The notes under the pieces are model-generated. The model was not told the DNA's origin, made no database searches, and saw nothing but the letters and a program-made list of their open reading frames with translations. Below are positions 57,230-64,000 of a DNA stretch of 64,000 nucleotides, piece by piece. The stretch lies in contig ONRC01000006.1 in assembly GCA_900320085.1 (NCBI GenBank), positions 1 to 64,000 of the forward strand, written 5' to 3'. This DNA comes from an uncultured Eubacteriales bacterium (GTDB lineage Bacteria > Bacillota > Clostridia > Christensenellales > Aristaeellaceae). The translations under genes and the position numbers were made by a program. The number at the start of each line of letters is the position of its first letter. Position 1 is the first letter of the stretch.

Positions 57230-57967
57230 ATGCTGAAAAAATGGCTGGCTGGAATGATGGCTGTTCTGCTTTTGGCCGCCTCCATTCCCGCTTGCGCGGA
57301 AAACACGCCCCTCAGCGCGCGGGACGAGCTGATCGACGCGATCATCGAAACGGGGCATCAGCTGTTTATCGCCGCCAACGGCAAATTGCAGCGCGCGCAA
57401 AAGGCCGGAGACATTTACGTTTGCAAAAATTTTACGGTGCATGTATTCCGGCAAAACGCCTCCGGGTACCAAATGGCGGAATTTCCCGGCGTCGCCCTGC
57501 GGGTGCCGAACAACCTGCCCGCGAAAGAATGCAAGCCCCGCGCTTACGGCTACTGCTGGGAGGACGTGGCGGCAGAGGACGGCAATCCGTTTTACATCGC
57601 CGCGCAATTCCTTTATGACAGCAGCGAAACCAAGCAGCAGAACATGGAGCGGGCCATCGAATTCATGAAGCAGGTGAAGCGCGGCGACTATTTCCAGATG
57701 AGCGCGGAATACTATTACGGCGTGGGCGCCCACAGCGCTATCATGATCGCCGACTATGACCCCCAGACCAACACTGTCCATTGGATGGACAGCAACATGG
57801 TGGGCGAAAAACGAAACGGCGTGCGCTACGGCAAGGTGCAGTATGACGCGGTGAAGGATATATCCTGGTGGGCCGACGCCTTCTGCAAGAAAAAGCGCGG
57901 GGCGACGATCTACCGCCTGCGGGATGATATCGTTCATGCGTCCGATTCCAACGGGTCACACGAGTAA
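57230..57967 (+). CDS. Secreted protein, possible NlpC/P60-like cysteine peptidase
   Basis: 245 residues. The signal peptide is MLKKWLAGMMAVLLLAASIPACA. The mature part contains VCKNFTVHVFR (Cys65), a GDYFQMSAEYYYGVGAHSAIMIADYD segment with a His near 170, and HWMDSNM. A Cys followed by a GD turn and a His-containing strand is the order seen in NlpC/P60 and CHAP peptidoglycan peptidases. The similarity is weak and the assignment is tentative. The single-gene transcript is followed by the PucR/CdaR-type regulator. An alternative is another papain-like enzyme. Confidence 0.6.
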   Translation: MLKKWLAGMMAVLLLAASIPACAENTPLSARDELIDAIIETGHQLFIAANGKLQRAQKAGDIYVCKNFTVHVFRQNASGYQMAEFPGVALRVPNNLPAKECKPRAYGYCWEDVAAEDGNPFYIAAQFLYDSSETKQQNMERAIEFMKQVKRGDYFQMSAEYYYGVGAHSAIMIADYDPQTNTVHWMDSNMVGEKRNGVRYGKVQYDAVKDISWWADAFCKKKRGATIYRLRDDIVHASDSNGSHE

Positions 57968-58038
57968 CCGTTTCGCTTTTTCCATGGGATGATTCTGAAA
58001 ATTATTCACAGATGGGGATGTACATTTTCGGGAAAAAA

Positions 58039-58047
58039 TGCTATAAT
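58039..58047 (+). promoter_or_regulatory. Extended -10 promoter element of the regulator gene
   Basis: TGCTATAAT is a perfect extended -10 box; no good -35 is visible at 17 nt. It lies 67 nt upstream of the ATG at 58114. Confidence 0.6.
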
Positions 58048-58113
58048 ACGAATGATAACAAATTGAAGCGCGTAAATACAGGCAACCTCTGATTTGAGAA
58101 GGGAGAACCCGGA

Positions 58114-59184
58114 ATGGATAATCGTCTACTATTTCAGCTTCAGCAGATTTTTTCCCGACTCCATACCCCGATTTCTCTTTTGGACGCTGACGGAAACAGC
58201 CTGATTCCCAACGAAGACATCCGCTTTTCCCTGCCCCAGCTCACCCAGCCTGGCGTTCCCGTGGCCCAGGACGGACGGCTGTACCAGATTTGCGCCTCCG
58301 CGCCGCACTGGGTCATCATGACCACGATCTCCGACGCCGACGCGGCGCGTGATGCATTTTTGCTCTGCGACGCAATGATCGGCGCCGCCATCACCGCCAA
58401 CGAAGCGGGCAACGACTTGAATAACGCCTACCAGCGGATTCTGCAAAATGAATTATCTCTGGCGGAACTGGACGCGGTGGTGGACGAACACGGCATCGCC
58501 GCCAACATGCCCCGCTGCGTGCTGCTGATGCACATGGTGCAGGTGCAGCAGCGATCCGCTTATGAAATATTGGAAGAATTCCTGCCCCGGGCGAGCACCG
58601 ACGTGCTGGTGTCCATGGACAAGCATACCGCCGCCTTCGTCAAGGACGTGAGCGGCCTGGAGGACGAGGACGAATTGCGCCAGTTCGCCTGCGCCGTGCA
58701 GGAAACGCTGATGGGCGAAATCGCCCTGCCGGTGATGATCGGAATCGGCGAGGTGGCGAAAACCGTGGGCGAGCTTCACGCCTCCTACCGCCAGGCCCGC
58801 CGGGCCATTGAGATCGGCCGCGCCTACGCCCCGGAGCGCACCATCCACGTCTACCGCTCCATGATGCTGGAACGCTTCCTGTCCGATCTGTCCCCCGAAA
58901 TGGCGGAGCACTACCATGGGCTTTTGTTCAACCGTTCCACCGCCCGGCTGTTCGGCGAGGAAATGCTCTACACCATCGAGATGTTCTTCAAGAAAGACCT
59001 GAATTTGTCCGATACCGCACGGCAGCTTTACATCCACCGCAACACCCTGGTGTACCGGCTGGACAAAGTGCAGCGCCAGGTAGGCCTCGACCTGCGTAAA
59101 TTCGAGGACGCCGTCACGTTCAAAATGCTGCTTGAAATGCGCAAATGCGGCAATAATAAAACAAAAGTAAAGAAGGGGCGGTGA
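58114..59184 (+). CDS. PucR/CdaR-type transcriptional regulator
   Basis: 356 residues. The N-terminal 130 residues look like a PAS/GAF-like sensor (LHTPISLLDADGNSLIPNEDI). The middle resembles the GGDEF-like region of CdaR proteins (VMIGIGEVAKTVGELHASYRQARRAIEIG, split around 209-237). The C-terminus is a PucR-type helix-turn-helix: LNLSDTARQLYIHRNTLVYRLDKV (split around 297-320). Relatives respond to small metabolites such as sugar acids. The ligand and targets are unknown. The S41 protease gene follows after 32 nt on the same strand and may be in the same operon. Confidence 0.88.
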   Translation: MDNRLLFQLQQIFSRLHTPISLLDADGNSLIPNEDIRFSLPQLTQPGVPVAQDGRLYQICASAPHWVIMTTISDADAARDAFLLCDAMIGAAITANEAGNDLNNAYQRILQNELSLAELDAVVDEHGIAANMPRCVLLMHMVQVQQRSAYEILEEFLPRASTDVLVSMDKHTAAFVKDVSGLEDEDELRQFACAVQETLMGEIALPVMIGIGEVAKTVGELHASYRQARRAIEIGRAYAPERTIHVYRSMMLERFLSDLSPEMAEHYHGLLFNRSTARLFGEEMLYTIEMFFKKDLNLSDTARQLYIHRNTLVYRLDKVQRQVGLDLRKFEDAVTFKMLLEMRKCGNNKTKVKKGR

Positions 59185-59216
59185 CATAACCGTCCTTTCC
59201 ACCGAAGGGAGAACGC

Positions 59217-60440
59217 ATGAAGAAAAAGATATTGACCGTCTGTCTGCTGCTGACGCTGATCACCAGCGCCATCGTCGTAACCGCGAACGCCTCCAGCATT
59301 TTCGACCTGCTGAACAAAAACAAAAAGACCGTTACGATCAGCCAGGAAGAATACGACCGGCTGAGCCGGTACAAGAAGATGGACACCGTTCTGCAGTATA
59401 TCGAGGAATGGTACATCGACGAGCCGGACACGGACAAAATGATCGAGAACGCCACCCGCGGTCTGCTTTACGCCCTGGAAGATCCTTATACCTTCTATTA
59501 TAACCCCGAAGAATGGAAGCAGATGCAGGAGGACGACGAGGGCGAATACGGCGGCATCGGCATCCAGATGCTGGGCAATGCGACGGATTACACCGTGACG
59601 ATCACCCGCGTGTTCAAGGATACGCCTGCAGAACGGGCGGGGGTAAAGAAGGGCGATTTGCTGGTTCGCGTGGAGGACCTGGAAGTGGACTTCTATTCCA
59701 TGCAGAACGCCGTGAACATCATGCGCGGTATCGTGGATGAAGTCGTGGAGATCGAGGTCAAGCGCGGCGAAGAATACCTGACCTTCCGGATTCCCCGCGC
59801 CACCATCCATGTGAATCGCGTGGAATCCACCATGCTGGACGATGGTATCGGCCTGATCGTGCTGTACGAATTTGCCGGGGAAAGCGAAAAGGAATTCATG
59901 GCCGCGCTGGACGCGCTGGAAAACCAGGGAGCCAAAGCCCTGATCGTGGATCTGCGCGACAACGGCGGCGGGTGGGTGGAATCCGCCCGGCAGATCGGCG
60001 ATCTGTTCCTGGATGACGGCATCCTGTTCTATACCCAGGATCGGGCCGGGTATCGGGAGGAATCCAAGATGAAGCCCGGCGCGGACGATATTCCGCTGGT
60101 GTTCATGGTGAATGAAAACAGCGCTTCTTCCTCCGAAATCCTGTCCGGCGGTTTGCACGACCGCGGACGGTGCACCCTCGTGGGCACGAAGTCCTACGGC
60201 AAGGGCATCGTTCAGGCTGTGCTGCCGCTGGACGACGGAGAAAACGCGGACGGCTTCCAGATGACCATTGAGGAATACTTCCTGCCCTCCGGAGCAAAGG
60301 TGCACAAGGAAGGCCTGACGCCGGACATCCTGTCCGAAATGCCGGAAGAGCTGAAGAACGCATACTTTGAGCTTGGCGACCTCAGCGACCCGCAGCTCAA
60401 GGACGCCTGGAACGCAGCAAAGGATTTGACCAAAGAATAA
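59217..60440 (+). CDS. S41 family C-terminal processing peptidase (CtpA-like)
   Basis: 407 residues. A signal peptide or anchor (about 4-25) is followed by an N-terminal helical region with DPYTFYYNPEEW. The PDZ domain (about 110-190) contains GIGIQMLG and ERAGVKKGDLLVRVEDLEV. The catalytic part contains VDLRDNGGGWVESARQI, VNENSASSSEI with the Ser nucleophile and GTKSYGKGIVQ with the Lys. It is an exported serine protease that trims proteins from their C-terminus. GAAGGGAGAACGC precedes the ATG. A terminator follows. Confidence 0.95.
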   Translation: MKKKILTVCLLLTLITSAIVVTANASSIFDLLNKNKKTVTISQEEYDRLSRYKKMDTVLQYIEEWYIDEPDTDKMIENATRGLLYALEDPYTFYYNPEEWKQMQEDDEGEYGGIGIQMLGNATDYTVTITRVFKDTPAERAGVKKGDLLVRVEDLEVDFYSMQNAVNIMRGIVDEVVEIEVKRGEEYLTFRIPRATIHVNRVESTMLDDGIGLIVLYEFAGESEKEFMAALDALENQGAKALIVDLRDNGGGWVESARQIGDLFLDDGILFYTQDRAGYREESKMKPGADDIPLVFMVNENSASSSEILSGGLHDRGRCTLVGTKSYGKGIVQAVLPLDDGENADGFQMTIEEYFLPSGAKVHKEGLTPDILSEMPEELKNAYFELGDLSDPQLKDAWNAAKDLTKE

Positions 60441-60458
60441 TACTCTGCCAAATGATTG

Positions 60459-60489
60459 GCCGCGAGGCGATTCGCTCCGCGGCTTTTTC
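60459..60489 (+). terminator. Rho-independent terminator of the S41 protease gene
   Basis: GCCGCG (60459-60464) pairs with CGCGGC (60478-60483), followed by TTTTTCT. Confidence 0.82.
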
Positions 60490-60597
60490 TGTCCCCGCCG
60501 ACTGATCTGCCAAATAAAGCATCTTGGTGTCATCGGTGGATTTTGGGGAATACGTGTAGTATAATGATTTTGATACTTGCTGAAAAGGAGGAAGGCT

Positions 60598-62091
60598 ATG
60601 CGCTGTTTGAAAATGCTTGCTGCCGTGCTTTGCTGCCTCCTCCTTTTCCCGTGCCTGGATGCAGCCGCCGAGGAAGAACCGCTTCCCCAGGGTCAGCGCA
60701 GGGCGCTGCTCATTGGCTGCGATCATTTTCTGTCCCAGCCCGACACCTGGCCCGCGGCGGAAAACAATGTGCGGATGCTTTCCGACGCGCTGTTTTCCGA
60801 TGTCCGCCCCTACGCCCTGGTGCGTACCGCGTCCAATACCATTCCTTCCGTGGAAGCGTTTGAAGAAGCGGTGCTGGCGGCTTTTCATAACAGCGCGGAA
60901 AATGATACTTCTGTGCTTTATATCAGCACCCACGGGATATTTGAAGAAAACGTCAGCAATGCCGACGCAGGCCTGCTTCTGAGCGACGGGAAAACGGAAA
61001 GCCTGCTGACCGGCGAAGCGCTGGAGCGGATTCTGGATCAGGTGCCGGGAAAAAAGGTGGTCATCCTGGATGCCTGTAATTCAGGGGCCATGATTGGCAA
61101 AGGGCTGTCCGGCGGCGCGGACCGCGTTTTCCTCTCCGGGCCGGATTACAAGGTGCTGTGCAGCGCGGGCGGCAGCGAGGCCAGCTGGTATTACCAAAGC
61201 CCCAGCGCCGCCGCGGAGGGGGCCAGCTACTTTGCCTCCGTGCTGGCTTTCGGGTTTGGCGCGGCGGGCGGCCATGCCGCCGACCAGAATGACGACGGGC
61301 AAATCACCCTGGCGGAAACGTACGCTTATCTGCTGGAACAGTATGCCGCATCCACCCCCCAGGTATATCCTCAGCAGGACGACGCCGAAGTGCTGTTCCA
61401 GTATGACATGAACGCGCCGGTGCGGATCACCAAAGCGATCACCGACCTCACGTTTGAAGAAACGCTCCTCACAGCGGGCAGCACCGAAGTGACTTTTTCC
61501 TTTACCGTCCAGCGGCAGGCGGCGCTGTATTATCAAATCATCTATCACCGCGACGGTATTTGGCAGTTTTCTCAAGCCCAGCAGATTCCCGACGGCGAGC
61601 AGGACGACGGCACCATCCTGCCCGGCCGAAAAATGCGCGTGCTTTCTCTGAATACAGGAGAGGATGATTACGGCTACGCGATCATTCAGCTGATCACCCT
61701 CGAATCCGGTACGCCCGTGTTCCAAGGCGCAAGCCTGCTTTGCGTGCAGCCCGCGGCGGGAGAAGTGAGGCTGCGGGCGGTTACGGGCACATCCTTTGTA
61801 CCGGCGCTTGGTCAGGAAATGGCCATTCTGGTTCAGCATGACGTGCCCTGCGGCCTGACCGTGAACATCCTGAACGAGGAAAACAAAATCGTGAGGCGGC
61901 TGGCCTACGAGACGCCCTCCAGACCGCAGCAGCTCTCCCCCGCCGCCAGCAGCTTTTCCTGGGATGGAAAGCTGACCGACGGCAGCTTTGCCCCGCCCGG
62001 CCGCTATACAGTGCAGATCAAAACGACGGTCAACGAAACGCAGTTCATCTCCCAAAGCGACCCGTTTTTGCTGGAAGAACCCGGTCAATAA
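60598..62091 (+). CDS. Secreted caspase-like (C14) protein with EF-hand-like loop and C-terminal FlgD-type Ig domain
   Basis: 497 residues. The signal peptide MRCLKMLAAVLCCLLLFPCLDAAA (split, residues 1-24) is followed by a caspase/gingipain-type domain: RRALLIGCDHF, VLYISTHG with His112 and VVILDACNSGAM with Cys160. DQNDDGQITLAE (229-240) matches an EF-hand calcium loop. The second half is beta-rich and ends in a FlgD-like Ig module (SSFSWDGKLTDGSFAPPGRYTVQI). It should be an extracellular cysteine protease, perhaps calcium-activated. The start follows AAAGGAGGAAGGCT; an upstream in-frame start is not supported. Its TAA overlaps the hairpin that terminates it. Confidence 0.88.
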   Translation: MRCLKMLAAVLCCLLLFPCLDAAAEEEPLPQGQRRALLIGCDHFLSQPDTWPAAENNVRMLSDALFSDVRPYALVRTASNTIPSVEAFEEAVLAAFHNSAENDTSVLYISTHGIFEENVSNADAGLLLSDGKTESLLTGEALERILDQVPGKKVVILDACNSGAMIGKGLSGGADRVFLSGPDYKVLCSAGGSEASWYYQSPSAAAEGASYFASVLAFGFGAAGGHAADQNDDGQITLAETYAYLLEQYAASTPQVYPQQDDAEVLFQYDMNAPVRITKAITDLTFEETLLTAGSTEVTFSFTVQRQAALYYQIIYHRDGIWQFSQAQQIPDGEQDDGTILPGRKMRVLSLNTGEDDYGYAIIQLITLESGTPVFQGASLLCVQPAAGEVRLRAVTGTSFVPALGQEMAILVQHDVPCGLTVNILNEENKIVRRLAYETPSRPQQLSPAASSFSWDGKLTDGSFAPPGRYTVQIKTTVNETQFISQSDPFLLEEPGQ

Positions 62092-62372
62092 AAGAACCTG
62101 TTCAAAAGCTGAACAGGTTCTTTCAGCGTGTCGAAAAAGAACTTTTCGACACGCTGCGAATGGAAGGCCGGTAAAGCGTCCTTCCATTCGAAACATCAAT
62201 TTGCTGTAAAATGGCATTTCAAGCATCAAAAGATGCTTGAAACACACATTTTACGGTCGCAAATTGATAAAGGAATGCGGATTGCAATCGAAGGACTGCG
62301 GCCCTTCGATGCATCCCGGGGATTTTTTCGACAGTCTGAAAGAACCTGTTCAAAAGCTGAACAGGTTCTTTT
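62091..62372. repeat. Cluster of nested hairpins bounded by two identical palindromes
   Basis: The same palindrome, AAAGAACCTGTTCA with TGAACAGGTTCTTT and a 5-nt loop, stands at 62091-62123 and 62339-62371. Between them lie at least four more stems: 62124-62137/62143-62156 (14 bp), 62157-62167/62180-62190 (11 bp), 62217-62227/62232-62242 (11 bp, enclosed by a weaker outer pairing 62195-62213/62247-62268) and 62287-62294/62303-62310 (8 bp). The outer copies serve as terminators of the two convergent genes. No protein gene is visible inside. It may be a mobile or structural repeat unit. Confidence 0.8.
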
Positions 62373-62386
62373 ATGTGGAAAAAAGT

Positions 62387-63091
62387 TTACAGAATGATCA
62401 GCAGCCGCCCGCAGGTTTCGCATTCCACCAGTTCGCCGGCCTTCACCTTCCTGGAAACGGAGGATGGCAGCGACATGTTGCAGCCCTGGCACTGATCGCC
62501 GTTCAGGGCGGCCAGCGGCGGCACGCTGTGTCGCTTGATCTCCTTATAGCGTTCCATATATTCTTTTTCGACAGGCTTCGCCTTTTCCGCGGCGGCGGCT
62601 TTCACGGCTTCCAGCTCGCCATCTTTGGCGCGTTTTTCATCGTCGTAGACCAGCTTGAGCTTATCAAATTCGCTCTTGGCCTTGGCGGCGCGGACGCGCA
62701 CATCGTGCTGCTGACGCTCGCGGTCGCCGGCGTCCTTGCGGATGCGCTTCACTTCCTGCTCATAAGCGGTCAGGTTATTCTGGAAGCGCTTGGCGTCGCT
62801 CATATACTGCTGCACTTCAGCGGCGGATTTGGGTTCTTCGCTTTCCATTTTCGCGTGCAGGGCATGCACCTGTTCGTTGGTCATGCGGATGGCGTCCTTG
62901 AGCGCTTCCAAACGGTCCTGCATCGTGGCCACTTCGCTTTCAATGCGCTTCATGGCGTTTTGCTGTTCCGCGTAAAGATCCCTGTATTTCACCAGTTTCT
63001 GTCTGACAGGAGAGCGTCTGATGGAAGCTTCGACCTTATCCACTTCCACGTCTGCCTTCTGGTATTCCCACAAAAGATGCAACTGATCCAT
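62387..63091 (-). CDS. Zinc-ribbon coiled-coil protein (zf-RING_7/CT398 type)
   Basis: 234 residues. Residues about 10-180 form a long antiparallel coiled coil with heptad pattern (EVDKVEASIRRSPVRQKL, then IESEVATMQDRLEALKDAI). The C-terminal part has DQCQGCNMSLP and VECETCGRLL, a four-Cys zinc ribbon. The pattern fits the CT398-like proteins found widely in bacteria, of unknown precise function, perhaps linked to RNA or secretion. AAAGGAGGGCACAAAG precedes the ATG. It follows the Nif3-like gene by about 25 nt, so they share an operon, a pairing seen in many Clostridia. Confidence 0.88.
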   Translation of the reverse strand: MDQLHLLWEYQKADVEVDKVEASIRRSPVRQKLVKYRDLYAEQQNAMKRIESEVATMQDRLEALKDAIRMTNEQVHALHAKMESEEPKSAAEVQQYMSDAKRFQNNLTAYEQEVKRIRKDAGDRERQQHDVRVRAAKAKSEFDKLKLVYDDEKRAKDGELEAVKAAAAEKAKPVEKEYMERYKEIKRHSVPPLAALNGDQCQGCNMSLPSSVSRKVKAGELVECETCGRLLIIL

Positions 63092-63114
63092 CTTTGTGCC
63101 CTCCTTTTATCTGA

Positions 63115-63885
63115 TTAAACGCTGCCAAAGGGCGCGCACTGAGACGGGAAAACCCGCACATTGTATTGTACATCATTCAGGCGGTTTTGTAAATACTCTG
63201 CAAGAAATGGCACCAGCGGCGCTTCGGTGCCATAATGTCCGCCATCGAAAATGACAAAATCGCTCATGGAGGCGGCCAAGGCGTTGTGGTGGCGCACTTC
63301 GCCCGTCAGCAGCGCCTGCGCTCCGAGCGCTTTTGCGGCCAGCCAATCCCCGTCGTCCGCGCCGCCCGCGATGGCCAGGGTGGAAACCATAGCGTTTCCA
63401 TCGCCGTAGCAGCGGACAGGGAAAGAAATCGCGGTGGAAATTTTCTGTTCCAGCTCGGCGGCTTTCATCGGAGTTTCCAATTCACCCAGGAACAGATAAT
63501 TGGTTTCCTTCCTGAGATTCTTTAAACCCAGCAGCTTCGCGCACGCCGCGCTGCCGCTGTATTCCGTCTGGTCCAGGTTGGTATGGGCCGCCACAAGCGA
63601 CAGATGGTTCCGCACCATTTCGCACAGAATGCGGCCTTCGGCGTCCTCTTCCAGCAGATTTTTCCGGGCGTGGAACAAAAGCGGATGATGGCTCACGATC
63701 AGCTCTGCGCCCAGTTGTTCCGCTTCCTTTACCACATCCCAGGTGCAGTCCAGCGCCACCAGGATTTTGGTGACCTGCGCCTCCCGGCTTCCTACCAGCG
63801 CGCCCACGTTGTCGTAGCTTTCCGCCGTTTCTACCGGAGCCAATTCGTTCAGCATATCTTCAATGGTTTTCACTGTCGCGTACAC
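63115..63885 (-). CDS. Nif3-like dinuclear metal center protein
   Basis: 256 residues, the short form without the middle insertion. Metal ligands are visible in IVSHHPLLFH (near 63-72), LVAAHTNLDQ (near 97) and LLTGEVRHHNAL plus FDGGHYGTE near the end. The active site may hydrolyse GTP or phosphoesters, but the function is unsettled. The start is GTG at 63885 with AAGGAGG at 9 nt, inside the end of the upstream gene (26-nt overlap). Confidence 0.94.
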   Translation of the reverse strand: MYATVKTIEDMLNELAPVETAESYDNVGALVGSREAQVTKILVALDCTWDVVKEAEQLGAELIVSHHPLLFHARKNLLEEDAEGRILCEMVRNHLSLVAAHTNLDQTEYSGSAACAKLLGLKNLRKETNYLFLGELETPMKAAELEQKISTAISFPVRCYGDGNAMVSTLAIAGGADDGDWLAAKALGAQALLTGEVRHHNALAASMSDFVIFDGGHYGTEAPLVPFLAEYLQNRLNDVQYNVRVFPSQCAPFGSV

Positions 63886-64000
63886 GTGCTTCTTCCTCCT
63901 TCAGCCAGTTCAGTTCCCGTTTTCCTTCGGGCGACTGTTTTTTTTCGGCAATCCCGATGCGCCATTGCAGGTATTCCAGGTAATGCGTTGGAAATGTTTC
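63860..64000 (-). CDS. C-terminal end of an upstream gene, possibly trmK
   Basis: The frame is open from the window edge to the stop at 63862-63860, leaving the last 46 residues. They include YLEYLQWRIGIAEKK and end in a charged helix (ELNWLKEEEARVRDSENH). In many Bacillota the gene directly before nif3 encodes the tRNA m1A22 methyltransferase TrmK, whose C-terminus is a charged helix. The identification rests on position and helix character only. It overlaps the nif3 start by 26 nt, so the genes are coupled. Confidence 0.6.
   Translation of the reverse strand, partial: ETFPTHYLEYLQWRIGIAEKKQSPEGKRELNWLKEEEARVRDSENH

Overview
The window looks like a chromosome segment of a GC-rich, Gram-positive-type bacterium of the Bacillota, probably class Clostridia. 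The basis is gene order and family membership: the rbgA-rnhB-yraN-...-yifB-dprA-topA-trmFO-...-hslV-hslU block resembles the Bacillus ylqF-to-codY region, and there is a class II galT, a BMP-type nucleoside ABC transporter, folate-type TrmFO and very frequent ATGA start/stop overlaps. No rRNA or tRNA gene and no CRISPR array was seen. The species cannot be named from this sequence.

Region 1 (1-4.8 kb) is AT-rich accessory DNA. It holds the C-terminal part of a DUF1998 (MZB) helicase-type protein whose frame is closed by a stop at 6-8, a tightly coupled Dam-like adenine methyltransferase, and a convergent operon of a calcineurin-like phosphoesterase and a TPR protein driven by a near-consensus promoter. 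This resembles a damaged or unusual defence or modification locus.

Region 2 (4.8-9.5 kb) is a mobilizable-plasmid-like module: a MOBQ relaxase (MobA/MobL), an RSF1010-like oriT/nic core, a DUF3847 protein, an actin-like ParM with a small partner, TnpV, and a 58-residue basic protein. No replication initiator or integrase is visible.

Region 3 (9.5-12.5 kb) is a gene graveyard: a broken flavodoxin gene whose promoter and palindromic operator survive beside an intact HxlR regulator, an unknown membrane protein, and two translationally coupled remnants of Gfo/Idh/MocA oxidoreductases.

Region 4 (12.5-25.4 kb, all +) holds a zinc-ribbon membrane protein, a probable 6S RNA with its own consensus promoter and terminator, truA, and a nucleoside (BMP) ABC transporter. 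The transporter is followed by a second ATPase/permease pair whose ATPase has lost key catalytic motifs, and then by galT. A 508-bp gap follows, with a long inverted repeat and a 217-bp MITE-like element with 28-bp perfect terminal inverted repeats.

Region 5 (25.9-33.6 kb) has a phosphoesterase coupled to a cytoplasmic ParB-N/BMP fusion, a secreted PIG-L deacetylase, a phosphoribosyltransferase, and a cmk-plsC-GNAT operon. Region 6 (33.7-49.3 kb, all -) is the housekeeping block for proteolysis (HslUV), tRNA modification (TrmFO), topology (TopA), DNA uptake and recombination (DprA, YifB), RNase HII and ribosome biogenesis (RbgA). It is interrupted by a secreted alpha/beta hydrolase where xerC often sits and by a 1383-residue double glycosyltransferase.

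Region 7 (49.5-64 kb) carries a sugar nucleotidyltransferase fused to a degenerate phosphomannomutase, mnmA, a HAD-thymidylate kinase fusion, a glycosyltransferase next to a collagen-like protein, a lipid kinase, and a + strand series of exported proteins (a possible NlpC/P60-like enzyme, an S41 protease and a caspase-like protein) with a PucR/CdaR-type regulator. A cluster of nested hairpins follows, then a zinc-ribbon coiled-coil protein, a Nif3-family protein and the end of an upstream gene that may be trmK.
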